Of a stretch of DNA of 35,355 nucleotides, positions 1-10,700 are shown piece after piece. Source of the DNA: Saccoglossus kowalevskii (taxonomy: Eukaryota > Hemichordata > Enteropneusta > Harrimaniidae); the NCBI RefSeq assembly GCF_000003605.2, contig NW_003121911.1, positions 548,666 through 584,020 on the forward strand, given 5' to 3'. Position 1 is the stretch's first letter; every line of letters starts with the position of its first letter. Below the pieces are notes generated by a model, which did not search any database, was not told the origin of the DNA, and worked only from the letters and a program-made list of their open reading frames with translations. The position numbers were made by a program, and so were the translations under genes.

Positions 1-539
1 ATTCATATGCAAATGACTAATCTGTGAAACAAACAGGGGCGGAGACAAACCACTCAAATGTTTGGAAACACTCATTGTGTGTCAGATAGCTACTGATAAC
101 ACATCCTAACATTGCTTTGTCATGAGTTTATCTTTGAAACTTATAGGCACACAGATTAAACCTGTGTTGTTGATTTTGGAAAACACTACTGAGGCTGCCT
201 TGCTTCCCTTCAGAAAATCTACATTTTAACCAACTTACATGACATTCTATGTTATATTGACTTTATCATATGAAAGTTTATGGTGCATTTCGTCAATTAA
301 TAAATAAATGTGAAAATCGTAATTTTAAACACACTACCTTAAATAGGGTGGCATTATCATGTTTTATTCAATCTATACGACCAAATTACTATAATACCAA
401 CCCTTTAAATTTACTGTAATGATGTAATAATTGACGCAATGTTTGCGTTTATTGTTTAGATTTGCTTCAGAAACAATTATGCGTCACAGAGACAAAAATT
501 TTTTCAGCACCATCACTCCTGTGAGTGAGCATGTAAAGC
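1..539. other. intergenic, no feature seen
   Basis: AT-rich DNA without a convincing open frame, promoter or repeat on either strand. A GTAAGT-like donor on the minus strand near 231 has no coding frame beside it. Confidence 0.5.
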
Positions 540-1665
540 TGAATGAGTACGTGTACGCCGCACTTGACTTGCATCTTGGGGTGTAGATTTTGGAACTAAA
601 CCAATGATCTGTTCACACTTGATTGATGAACGAAAGTCCTTGCATTGGTGCACGATGTGTGTGAAATATTTCGCTGAATTGTCCATACCGGAAATGCCAA
701 ATGAAAATCATTGCAAGTGGTTGGCAGCAGAATTATTCAACTGATGAGTTTGCATTGGAATTTATAAATGAAACTCATTGCACCAGAAGAATGTACGTAG
801 TTGGTTGAACTAAATCGCCGATCAGTTCACATGATTGATGGCTGAAGAACATTGCATGGAAAAGGTGCATGAGGTGACATTGGACGAGTAGAAACCATTG
901 ATTTAGAAGTGTACATACGAAGCACGCTTTGCTCTGAACATGACAATTAGAAACCATTCCATTGGATGAGTACAGGTGGTTGGCGGAACTGGACCACATA
1001 ACTGTTCATGCGAGAATTGTTGAATGAAGGACATTGCATAAGAAGTATACACGTGGTGGGCGAAACTATTCCATTATAGTGTGAATGCTGGATCTGCTGA
1101 ATCGAAAGCAGTTTTGGAAAGGTGCATTTTGTTCAGAGAACTGAACCATTGAGCTGTTCACGAATGGAAACTACTGCATGCGGAGAGTGCATTTGCGAAA
1201 CTATTCCACAGACTGTGCACACTGGAAAGCACCTCTGGTGAGGTGCATAATGTCCGTGGATCTGAGCCCCGAACTGTTTACGCCGGACTTGACGAATGAA
1301 AATTATTCCATTAGAGGGGTACATGTGGTAGTCAGAATTAAATCACTGAACAGTTCACATTGGACTCACCAAATGAAACTTATTGCACGGAAAGAGTGCT
1401 TATGAAAATTGTCTCACTGGAAAATTCACACTGGAATGGAAAGGCGCATATTGCCCGTAGAACTGAACACCTGAGCTGGTCACACTGGACTTAACAAATG
1501 TTTAACTTAACATTTTTTTTTCATTAAAAGTGTGCATGTGGTTGGCAGAACTATTCTACTAAAGTGTTTGCACTGGACTTGATGAACAGATACCATGGCA
1601 TGTGAAGGGTGTTCATGTTTGCCGAACTATTCAACCACAATTTTCAGTCACAATGTGAGTGGTAG
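540..1665. repeat. ancient degenerate tandem repeat, unit about 75 bp
   Basis: About 14-15 diverged copies of one unit follow each other. Reading order within a unit is: GTTCACACTGGACTTGA, then GAATGAAAATTATTGCA, then GGAAAGAGTGCATGTGGTTG, then GCAGAACTAAACCACTGA. Recognisable GTTCAC-type anchors lie near 611, 680, 749, 825, 1004, 1081, 1156, 1218, 1276, 1353, 1424, 1478 and 1565, so spacing is mostly 54-87 bp around 75. Copies are only partly alike, so the array is old. Short open frames inside it on both strands are by-products of the repeat. There is no sign that it is transcribed. Confidence 0.75.
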
Positions 1666-1825
1666 ATACTGCTCATGTTATTGTCAGTTTGTTATTATAT
1701 TGAATATTAGCAGCACCCAAAACACATCTCAAAACGACCCAGTGTGATATCGCAAAATTTAACAAGATCGTCATTTATAGATTGCCATCATACGAAATTC
1801 CCCATGCCCGGGTCAATATCATCGT

Positions 1826-2812
1826 TCATCCCGTTTTCCAAACGTTGCTTATTGTTTCGTTATTGGCCTTTGACTTTAGGATTGAACATTGGCAGTCACA
1901 TATTCCCGTGAGAATTTTCCTCAACAAACTTAACCTTTTACGAGGTAAAATTGGGTCAATAGTTAATTGCAAACCCTGGGACAATTGGAAAAATCATATA
2001 TTCATGATATTAAGTTCATGGTCGCGAAATGGTTCGATAACAACGCCTAGAGCTGTCTAAACAATCTTACCTGGTATTCTCGTGAAAGAAAATTACATTC
2101 TGAAAAAGAAACATTCGTCCTTAGTGCCCTAGGGCGCGTTGAGTGTATTTGTTCATATATTCTTTTAGTAACAATTAAACTCAGGAAATTCGCCAGAGTC
2201 GACGATGCTTCACTCCACGGTGCACATATCGTTGTAGATTTACAGATTATTTGTTATGTGCGCGTCTGCGAATTGCCCAATGACGCAGAAATCAAATACA
2301 AATTTCCTCGAACACATCTCACGTCCCGTGCATTTCAATTCAAGGTTACTATGGTAACAGATGGAGCAGCAGGAACATGTTCGTTGGGGATGTTTATTGA
2401 AATCGGTGAATAGTTACAAAATCCATTCAAATCCTTTGAACGTGGTGAGAGGATCTTATAGAGCAGAAACATAGAAGCGACGGCATAGTGATATACAAAT
2501 ATAATATACATATATATATCAAGGAGCATACGTCTCTCTATCATAAATAGTAACATAGCCAGGTAGTAATATCGGACAGAGCATGACAGATTCAATAATA
2601 TTTTTTTTCCGAATAAATTTTGCAATTAAGACGTATTCTTAATCTTCAACGCGGCTATTGGGCGTCATAAAAATGGACGGTAATTGATTATTATTCTGAG
2701 CGAAATCACGAAAATTGGATACGGATGGTTCAACAGAGATAACCGATATTGTAAATTTTAACTCACCTTGATTAGTTAGTATGTAGATCATCGTCATAAT
2801 CATCGCCAACAT
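1826..2812 (-). CDS. candidate three-exon gene for a 74-residue secreted or membrane peptide
   Basis: Hand-built minus-strand model. Exon 1 (2812-2767) encodes MLAMIMTMIYILTNQ, a hydrophobic signal or anchor segment, and ends CAAG|GTGAGT, leaving phase 1. Exon 2 (2099-2071) follows a strong TTCTTTTTCAG acceptor, fits that phase and ends CCAG|GTAAGA in phase 0. Exon 3 (1975-1826) follows TTTTTCCAATTGTCCCAG and stays open for 49 codons in the required frame to TGA. Introns are 667 and 95 bp. The product has a RKR basic site, a CDCQC cluster and a C-terminal Gly before the stop, as in some amidated peptides. GC3 of exon 3 is near background (about 39%), and the plus strand is also open there. 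The signal segment lacks a basic N-terminus, and an in-frame TTG but no ATG lies upstream. Family not recognised. It could be chance splice signals. Confidence 0.3.
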
Positions 2813-2876
2813 CGCGGAGGCTGATAAGCTGATGACCTCTAGAGTCAACGAACTTATTCGCCTCCACGGCAATGAA

Positions 2877-2898
2877 TGTGATATATATTATTATTGGC
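2877..2898 (-). promoter_or_regulatory. CCAAT plus TATA pair upstream of the minus-strand candidate gene
   Basis: On the minus strand the order is GCCAAT, AATAATATATAT, then about 65-70 bases to the ATG at 2812. The TATA-to-ATG distance leaves room for a short 5' UTR. The spacing is plausible but CCAAT sits unusually close to TATA, and AT-rich DNA makes TATA matches cheap. Confidence 0.25.
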
Positions 2899-5199
2899 GA
2901 CCTCCGAGCGAATAACAGCGTTTCGGGCTATAATGGTTATGATTGCGAGTACATTGCTCAATCACAGCGTAGTTCCTTTGGGAGGTGGTTAGTTTACTTC
3001 GTGTTTATAGTACTTGACAACATTTACAGGAATTCATTTGCGAAATTGGTGAAGATACTTAAAATAAGAAATAAAAAAAAAACAAAAAAAAAACACGAAA
3101 ACGTTTAGCCAGGGGACAGGCGTTACCAGGTAACTCGTGTTTACTGCTCATCAGATACATTTCCACAAAAAACGCCATAAGGGTGAGTCAACGCTGCAAC
3201 GGCGTGCCATGTAAATATACAAATGATTGTTCGCGAGTGAAGGCAATTTGACTTTATTTCTTGTCATTTGAATTTACGGGATTTATTCATCGATCGCATT
3301 ATTAGACGGACTTTTGTGCTCATATCAAGTCATATATTCGATGTATTCACTAACAGACGCACTGAAGTGTGCAAAACAACACACAATACCATACTTGACA
3401 ACATAATGGACATGGCAATTCACAACTTTAAAAATATATATTTTTAGAATTTGATCAAAAATGCGCAATGGAATGCGTAGTTTATTAATCTGTGTATGTA
3501 CCATTGAAATCTGACCAAATGATAATAACAAACAGCGAATGATATCACGAATCAAATATTTTATTTTAAATGTATTACAGCCTTACATCCAACACACTTT
3601 TTTAAACGCGTACACGACGCGTGGACTCAGAACCGACAGCGTTCCTCATTTACTGAACAGTTTAGCGTAAAACAAAGCCAAAGTGAATTGGAATTTTAAC
3701 TTGTACTCGTAAATTGAAGTATATAATTATATATAACTAAATGTCATTTATAATTTCGGCAAGGTCAGTTGGTAAACAATGTCAAGTATATAACACCAAT
3801 TAATTTATCACATTTGTATCAAATTCGCGCTTTCTTGAATAAATGCACGAGATATTTCACACCAATATAATATTGCATCAACAGTGTTCACGGTGATAGC
3901 TGTAGCTTCAGTCCACTCTTATTAGCACATGTAATGCGTATTAGTAATTATCTAATGGCAATTTGAAATGGAGAGCCCCACAAATATGAGTGCTACAATT
4001 ATTCCGCTTATAGTTGCGCGCGCATCGAGTACGGCGCGTTATGTCCATTGCATTATTTAAGAATCACCTCAAAAGTACATCTAAATCATCTGATTCCTAT
4101 TAACCTACGCAATTCCCATGAACTGCTGGACTCGTTAGTCGTATAACTTCATTTCAACATCAATGGCATACTTTAAATGACTTCAAACGGCTCGAGTACA
4201 ACGCCGGCTGTAACGTTGGGTCAAGGACATATGATTTGAAACGAAAATATAAATTAAAAACAAATTAAAAGCAATAGATAATAATAATATTAACTTATAC
4301 GTTTTAGATTATTCTGCCACGTTGAAGTTCGATTCTGGTTATCAATAACTTAAAACTCCAGCTGTTAATAGTAGTTTTCATAAAACAACATATATGTGTT
4401 TTCTTATAACCGTTATTTTTCCTAGAGGCGGATATATATTGAAAAAAGGAAGCTCGAACGCTGCCTTATCTTATAATTGCCATCTACTCGTATATAGGGC
4501 GACGACGTTCTTTATTGCACAAACGTAAGTACCCTGATGTAACCTATATCATAATATAAATAGCTTAACAATATTGTATGAATAATCTTTTTTTACTATA
4601 CCTTGGGACGCCACATGAATAAACTCGATGAAATAACCGAATATAAATATTGTAATTTTATATATATATATATATGATGAATTATACCATATACACACTA
4701 AATAATTTAACCTTGAAACTGACGAGTCATTACTAAATAATCAATAATTACTGAAAAATATAATAAAATGAAAATAAAAATAAAATCGAAATCGCCAAAA
4801 GGAGAGAATTTATCGAAATAAAATTTAATGATAGAAATGTTACGATCGTTTTGGGCATTGTAACTATACATAATTAATATCAGCAGTTATTAATTCTATT
4901 ACGCCCATAAATTACGATGAACGGATTGCATTCACGCATGTATCATGTTAAATGTATTTTAAATGTTGATGCATGTCTAAATGATATTAGAATTCAAATG
5001 TTGTGGAATTTCACGTTCATTTTATGGTTTCCGGCGGTATGAACGGAGCGTGGAGAATCTTATTATCCCATAGCTCTATATTAAATTAAAACGTAAGTTT
5101 TTTTATGTTTATGAAATTAATTTTTACACTGTGTTTAATGGTTTTACCCTGGAGCTACATTTCGATTTCATCTAAACCGTCAGCCGTCATGTATTATGC
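2899..5199. other. intergenic, AT-rich
   Basis: No convincing coding frame was seen. It contains an A-rich run near 3071-3100 and a TA dinucleotide run at 4659-4675. Isolated donor-like words (CAG|GTAACT near 3130, GTGAGTC near 3181, GTAAGT near 4527 and 5092) have no exon to go with them. Confidence 0.5.
4659..4675. repeat. (TA)n microsatellite
   Basis: Uninterrupted TA dinucleotide run of about 8 units in AT-rich intergenic DNA. Confidence 0.85.
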
Positions 5200-5430
5200 A
5201 TGTACAAGCCACGTGATCATACTCTCGAGTGGCTACTGCTTTTATTTTTTGCAAAAGCGCTGCGAGATTTGATATTTGTATACATCATCGACACTCTAGG
5301 CTCCGCTCGACAGATCGTGTACCCAGTGTTACAGGAAGCGGTCGGTCAACAGATCCAATACCCCTGCGAGATTCAGGAGAAAAAAATGCTAATCCCGCGA
5401 GAGTTGGTCGTTAGGCAAGCGAGAAGATAA
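5200..5430 (+). CDS. upstream ORF or small hypothetical protein 5' of the receptor
   Basis: A 76-codon ATG-to-TAA frame, 266 bp before the receptor start. It begins MYKPRDHTLEWLLLLFFAKA and has one possible membrane segment (about residues 11-30), then a polar, charged tail. GC3 is about 53%, well above flanking DNA, but an overlapping second frame is also open, so this may reflect a GC-richer 5' UTR rather than protein coding. No family recognised. Either a long upstream ORF of the receptor mRNA or untranslated leader. Confidence 0.2.
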   Translation: MYKPRDHTLEWLLLLFFAKALRDLIFVYIIDTLGSARQIVYPVLQEAVGQQIQYPCEIQEKKMLIPRELVVRQARR

Positions 5431-5632
5431 ATAGGATAAGAGTCGCTTATTAGTATTCCATAGCAGGAGCGTATGTGTCATGACTGGAGCACTAGGTCTT
5501 ACTCTAGTACTACATAAGCCAAATGTTGCTAGCTGTCGACGTACACATGTAATCGAGTTATCGTGGTTTAATTGACGATGGGTTCTTTTCACATTTTTTG
5601 TCCTTCGCGTGAATTCATCGACGTAGCCGTAT

Positions 5633-5677
5633 ATGATGTGGACGCAACTGGCTGATCAACACCTATGTGTAGACTGA
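5633..5677 (+). promoter_or_regulatory. short upstream ORF in the receptor leader
   Basis: ATGATG opens a 14-residue frame (MMWTQLADQHLCVD) that stops 19 bases before the receptor ATG in a different frame. A second upstream ATG at 5665 opens a frame that overlaps the receptor start and ends near 5721. If the mRNA starts upstream of 5633 both would dampen receptor translation. The transcription start is unknown. Confidence 0.35.
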
Positions 5678-5696
5678 CTGTGGACGAGTCGGTATC

Positions 5697-6794
5697 ATGT
5701 CCCGGCACATGTCTGACCTGACTATCGATATCCAGGCTAACTATACATTAATATCACCAAACGTGGCGGCTGTATCTTCATCGGATAACCACTCCGCAGT
5801 GGACGGGGTGAATTCGCCCAGTGGTATCAGCAGTGGCAACAGTCGCCCTATTATCATCATAGCGCTTATTGGTGTCATCCTGGTTGCGATAACGATAGCA
5901 ACCATTCTCGGAAACGTGCTTGTATGCCTTGCTGCAGTGGTGAATCGAAAGTTGCGAACCGTTACCAATTTCTTCGTCGTCTCATTGGCGGTATCTGATA
6001 TGCTGGTCGGTCTCCTGGTCCTCCCGTTTTCTGCAATTTACGAGATTCAACGATCCTGGCCATTCGGTGTCGTCCTCTGCAATATATGGATATCCATGGA
6101 TGTGCTGCTTTGTACAGTATCGATTTTAAATTTGTTTGCCATTAGTTTAGACCGCTATATAGCTATCACAAGACCTATGCGGTACCCAAGCATTATGACA
6201 ACTACGAAAGCCTCCGTTGCATTAGTGGTAATCTGGAGTGTCTCCTTCCTTGTTTCATTTTTACCGATTCACATGGGATGGAATACTCTAGACGGGAACA
6301 TAGAAAATATTAACGACCCGACCAACTGTAACTTCGACGTCAGCAACGGGACTTATGTGCTAATCGATGGTCTAGGTACGTTCTTTTTACCGTTGATTAT
6401 CATGTTGTGTACGTACTTCCGCATTTTCCGAATTGCGAGAGAGCAGGCTAAGAGAATCAGCAATTTACCGAAGATAGACGGAAGTAATACTTCACGTGCC
6501 GTGGACGAACATAAAGCCACGAAAACACTGGCAGTAGTAATGGGAGCATTCACAGTTTGCTGGATGCCTTATTTCACGTTGTTCGTTATGAGACCGTTCA
6601 TCTTCTCCCCTGGAGAAGACGTCAATTACGATTTATACTCTGTATTTCTCTGGATGGGATATGCGAACAGCACTCTTAACCCAATCGTCTACACAGTGCT
6701 TAATCAAGAGTTCAGAAATGCGTTTAGGGACCTTCTCTGCCACTGCGTCAGAACCAAGCGGTCACAAATTAAGCGCTGTGCAAATGAATGCTGA
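5697..6794 (+). CDS. HRH2-like: histamine H2 receptor-like class A GPCR, single exon
   Basis: 365 residues, complete, intronless, a seven-helix amine receptor. The start ATG at 5697 has A at -3; a later Met5 has a weaker context. The N-terminus (1-50) has possible N-glycosylation at N15 and N31. Class A marks are N73 (1.50), D101 in LAVSD (2.50), C128-C211 disulphide, D135 (3.32, amine anchor), D152-R153-Y154, W180, P232, CWMP at 288-291 and NPIVY at 328-332. The helix 5 stretch IDGLGTFFLPLIIM puts D224 and T228 where human H2 has D186 and T190, its histamine contacts. FRIFRIAREQAKRIS and HKATKTLAVVMGAF are close to H2. The C-tail is short with C348/C350 as possible palmitoylation sites. Length matches human H2 (359). 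Invertebrate H2-like receptors are mostly untested, so histamine as ligand and Gs coupling are inferred. Other possibility: another biogenic-amine receptor of the D1/octopamine/H2 group. Confidence 0.95.
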   Translation: MSRHMSDLTIDIQANYTLISPNVAAVSSSDNHSAVDGVNSPSGISSGNSRPIIIIALIGVILVAITIATILGNVLVCLAAVVNRKLRTVTNFFVVSLAVSDMLVGLLVLPFSAIYEIQRSWPFGVVLCNIWISMDVLLCTVSILNLFAISLDRYIAITRPMRYPSIMTTTKASVALVVIWSVSFLVSFLPIHMGWNTLDGNIENINDPTNCNFDVSNGTYVLIDGLGTFFLPLIIMLCTYFRIFRIAREQAKRISNLPKIDGSNTSRAVDEHKATKTLAVVMGAFTVCWMPYFTLFVMRPFIFSPGEDVNYDLYSVFLWMGYANSTLNPIVYTVLNQEFRNAFRDLLCHCVRTKRSQIKRCANEC

Positions 6795-7443
6795 CTCTTG
6801 TGCGTCTCAAAATTATCACGTCAATAATTCTCGCCCGAGACTTCATTTCCAAGTCCGCACTGTTATTATAGTATATTGATTTGTTAGACACGATGTTTTG
6901 ATTTTATAGAAAAAAGGAATAATCCATGAACATATACATGCCTTTTAAACAAGGGATCAACTTAATCGAGAACAGGATTAGAGTCCTTTCAATAACGACA
7001 GATAAATCGAAGGCATTCTCCATACTGTCAAAGGATGAAAGCAAAGATAATGCGAGCAAGGTTTTTGTTTTATTATTATTTCCAGACGCTTCACTCAATT
7101 GCACATGTATAATGGCTAAATGATTTATAAGGTTAAAAGACATTTGTGGCGCAAATCCAAATTTTATTTCATGCGGGAGTCATACATTTCTCAGCAGGCC
7201 CCTCCTGATGGATTTTATATAAATTAATGAACCGGCTTATTTGATTAGTATTTGATTAAAAATGCAGATGCTTCTTTTTTTTTAAGAGCCATCCTGAATA
7301 AGAAATCTAACTGCATTAGTTTGGGAGATAGTGATTCTGAATAATAATAATTTGTTAGTTAGATGAGTCACAGAGACGACACGCGACTGTCATGACTATA
7401 AGCATTACTACTTGTTGTTGACTCGTGTTAATCTACGTGACGA
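6795..7443. other. receptor 3' flank
   Basis: No AATAAA is found close to the stop. The nearest poly(A)-like signals are ATTAAA at 7255-7260 and AATAAA near 7850, implying a 3' UTR of about 0.5-1.1 kb. TGAGTCA (AP-1-like) occurs near 7365. Open frames at 6904-7143 on either strand look like chance. Confidence 0.4.
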
Positions 7444-7718
7444 ATGTACATCTTATTGTTTCAAATACGCTGCTTGGCTGCCATTTTATCGCAATTAATT
7501 CAGGAAGCGTCTGTGTATTTCATTCGCGTACATAATAATTATGATAATTATTGTGCATTGGTGGATTTAAAGCGCTACATTTATACCGCGTCGTGTTCGA
7601 TAGGAGCCTCAAGCGACGGATCTAACGCGTGCAATATACGTTGTTTGTTTCTAAATTCAAACGCTCGCTCAGTGCGCGTCGAATTCGTTGCATCACGTAC
7701 TCGACAACCGGATTCAAG
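7444..7718 (+). CDS. possible first exon, hydrophobic N-terminus, ends at a splice donor
   Basis: Opens at ATG 7444 with MYILLFQIRCLAAILSQLIQ, which could be a signal or anchor segment, and runs 91 codons to a good donor ATTCAAG|GTAGGCG at 7718/7719. Unspliced it stops almost at once at 7722. GC3 is about 40%, only slightly above background, and codons become CpG-rich after 7600. No domain recognised and no following exon identified. It may instead be a 5' untranslated exon or chance. Confidence 0.18.
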
Positions 7719-10700
7719 GTAGGCGACTGGTTGCATTTTGTTAATATAAATACACAATAATGTTACATTTTCTTTTAGAGCCGATTTAGCATTTTTTTTT
7801 TGAGATTTCTATACACACGTAATTTCGTTGGCCTATTCGATCACGCATGAATAAAAATTAAATCGACTGCCTTGTAAAACATATGACGGGGTTTGAATAA
7901 TAAAAATTAACAATACGTTCAGAGCGCTAATGTGATCTATAGCTACTATGCAGTAACAGTTATTGGTACTTTTAGTTTTATATCTAATGCATACTTCGAT
8001 TATATATTGAGTACAAAATCATATTTGTTTTAAAGCGCTCTGTCGTACAGCGCGCGTTAGCTATCTGACAAAACGCTTTGTAGGGAACCCGCATCGAACA
8101 CGGCGCAATGTGGCGACTGTAGTGCTTTAATCAGACGCGTTGTCCCAATGGTCTGGCAAGCCTCACATATCTCCGACTATTTTGTGTTATCTCGTTTACC
8201 CGTAGTTTAGATGTGCATCTGTCGTAATGCTGAACATCAGACGGTTTGGGAGTATGTTTATAATCACGACAGCTCCTCCGAATACAGATATTAGCATTAT
8301 ATAAATTGAAGCGATCGCACAGAATTTGATCTCTAATGACTCCCCATAGATTTGAGCCAGATAACATCCATTAAAAAGCGTGTTAGGTTTTTGCTTATTT
8401 AGTTTCATTTAAGTTAGTTATCGAAGCCCATTGGCAGGAAGAGAGTTGTCTGTTTATGCACGAAGTCTTCTGCATGATATTAAGGAGGGCTAGATATTTG
8501 ATAGTTGGCTTGTACGGAAGCGTCGGGTTGCTCTACACGATTTGGGAATTAAATGTGTTAGCCGCGTTAAGATCGAAGTGAAGTGTTGAGCGCCTTGTGA
8601 AATCTGACATCCTATTCAAAACACTAAAATTCTGAAAATGATCAAGGGAATCCTGCTGTCCCTACTTAAGAAGACTGAAGGAAGATACATACATGTCTGT
8701 GTAAATTGAATCTCCGTGACGTAGTTAGTCCAGTGAAATGAGCACATTCGTTCATTCTCTAATTTTATTTCCATAATAATTATTTTGAAAGTAGGCCAAG
8801 TAGAGCTTCGTCAAATTGATCATGTCTTATTTGTCGCGCATCAAAAGGATGAAGTAATTTCTAATTTGAGATGGTATCATGATTACAGAAAGATAGTAAT
8901 AGCTGACGGGTGTCCTGTTTAATCACTTCAGTGTGGGCTAATGGTCGACTGCTACTAACTAGATGCATTTTGTTGTAATCACATTTGTCATAGCGCCTGC
9001 TATTAATTTAATTTGGTTTTTCACTTTGGTGTCATATCTTACGGTGAAAGGCGCATTTCCGGTACAATAAAACATCGGAGATTTGAGTCGTAGTTCACCT
9101 GCCAGCTTCTAGAGCGACGTAAGGCTGGGCGATGGATGATACATAGTGACTGCATCGATTGGATCCATTGTATGAGCGAAGAAGGCCCAAGACTGACAAA
9201 TGCTTCAATCACATTCAATTGAATATCTAATTCCGTGACAGCGATTGATGGGTTCGCAATAATGCACTGAATGGTTTTGACGATGAATCAAGAACTCTCT
9301 CCTTCCACCCGATGTCACATCCACGACGCTGTGTTACATTACAATCAGCTTTCTATAAAACTGTAATGGATATTCAAACTTTTAGTTTACACAGGCTGAT
9401 TAAAGTATTGTTTAACGAGGTCAAATGCCTATTCCAAATATGCTTGGATGTGCATGCCCAATTACGCATTCAATTCACTTGGGCATACACGTCCCTTTTG
9501 AGTAAACACGTCAAAATGTGCCCGGATGTGCCGTGTCTGCTTAATAGCTGGACGCCTGTAATTTAAAAAAAACACCATCACGTTTTTGCGTTGATTAGTG
9601 TATCTACATTGTTACGGAGTATGTGATTCATTCAAAGGTGGTTTGTACACGTGCGTGTCTCAATCATTGGCGAAATGGCCATGGCTTCAAATACAGCCGT
9701 CGTTTATACATATTATCCACCTTGATTTATTTTTAGATTTTTTTTTGTTTAGCGTGAGCACCGATTTGTAATTCATAGTGTAATTGATTAAGATTCTAAG
9801 CGTGTAAAACGACAGACTTTTTAATGACAAAGATCAAGTACTTTTCTCATAAAAAATGGAGAGGCAGGCATTCTAACAAATTCGCAAGGTGAATTAACAA
9901 TCAATTCAACTCGCAAGCCTAATTTCCTCAACGCGTCAACTTCTGTCTTTCACAAAAGAATTGAGGATACTCCCTCCGTCTCTAGACAATTAGCTGCTGC
10001 TTGAGAGGATAACTAACCCTTCTTTAAAACCCTTCTCAGGACAAAAAGAAGAGTAAACAAGTAAAGCATGCGAGTTGAGTATCAAGTAGCATCCTATCGT
10101 ATTCGCAGCGTGTAATTAGCCTCTATGCTCGTCGTCTAATTATATATATGTATATATTTTTCAGTTGTGTTGATTAAAAATGAATTTTGAAACAAAATAA
10201 ACTTGATCTTTGACTTTCCAACAACATTTCTTTTTTCTTCTTCAACTTGAAGTTTTTCTGTTTTTTTTTATATAGTTTTCATTTTTAATAACACTTAATG
10301 CTGAAAGTGTGTGTATAATCAATGTTGTGAGCGCCTATTTTACTGAAAAGAACGTGGACCCAAGTTAGAGTTCAATACGGGTATCATTCGTGTTAGATCT
10401 ATCCAATTATGAATCAAAGCCTATCTGAGTTAGATTTTGTTAACGTTACCCTCACAGCGCTGATTGTTTAATTGGGCACACGAATACCAAGGGTAGGCAC
10501 AGATGGAAATGTACATTATGATAGTTTATTGCGTGCTGATTCTCATTATGATGACGAAGAAAGAATACTAGGAATATTGGTCTGAAATGTTTATTTAAGA
10601 TATGGTATAATAGCTAATTAAAGTCTGCAGAACATTATTTTGTTAAATGTGGAGCAAGCCTGGTGCTAATCAAACCCGTAACTTTAAGCACTTTCCGAAA

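Noticed and set aside
1782-2060. 92-codon plus-strand frame, open for about 119 codons without a start
   Set aside because: No ATG near its beginning and no domain. A frame of this length is expected about once or twice by chance in this AT-rich window. It lies antisense to the candidate exon at 1826-1975.
5229-5414. Second frame overlapping the 5200-5430 ORF
   Set aside because: Shadow of a GC-richer leader; no Kozak context or domain.
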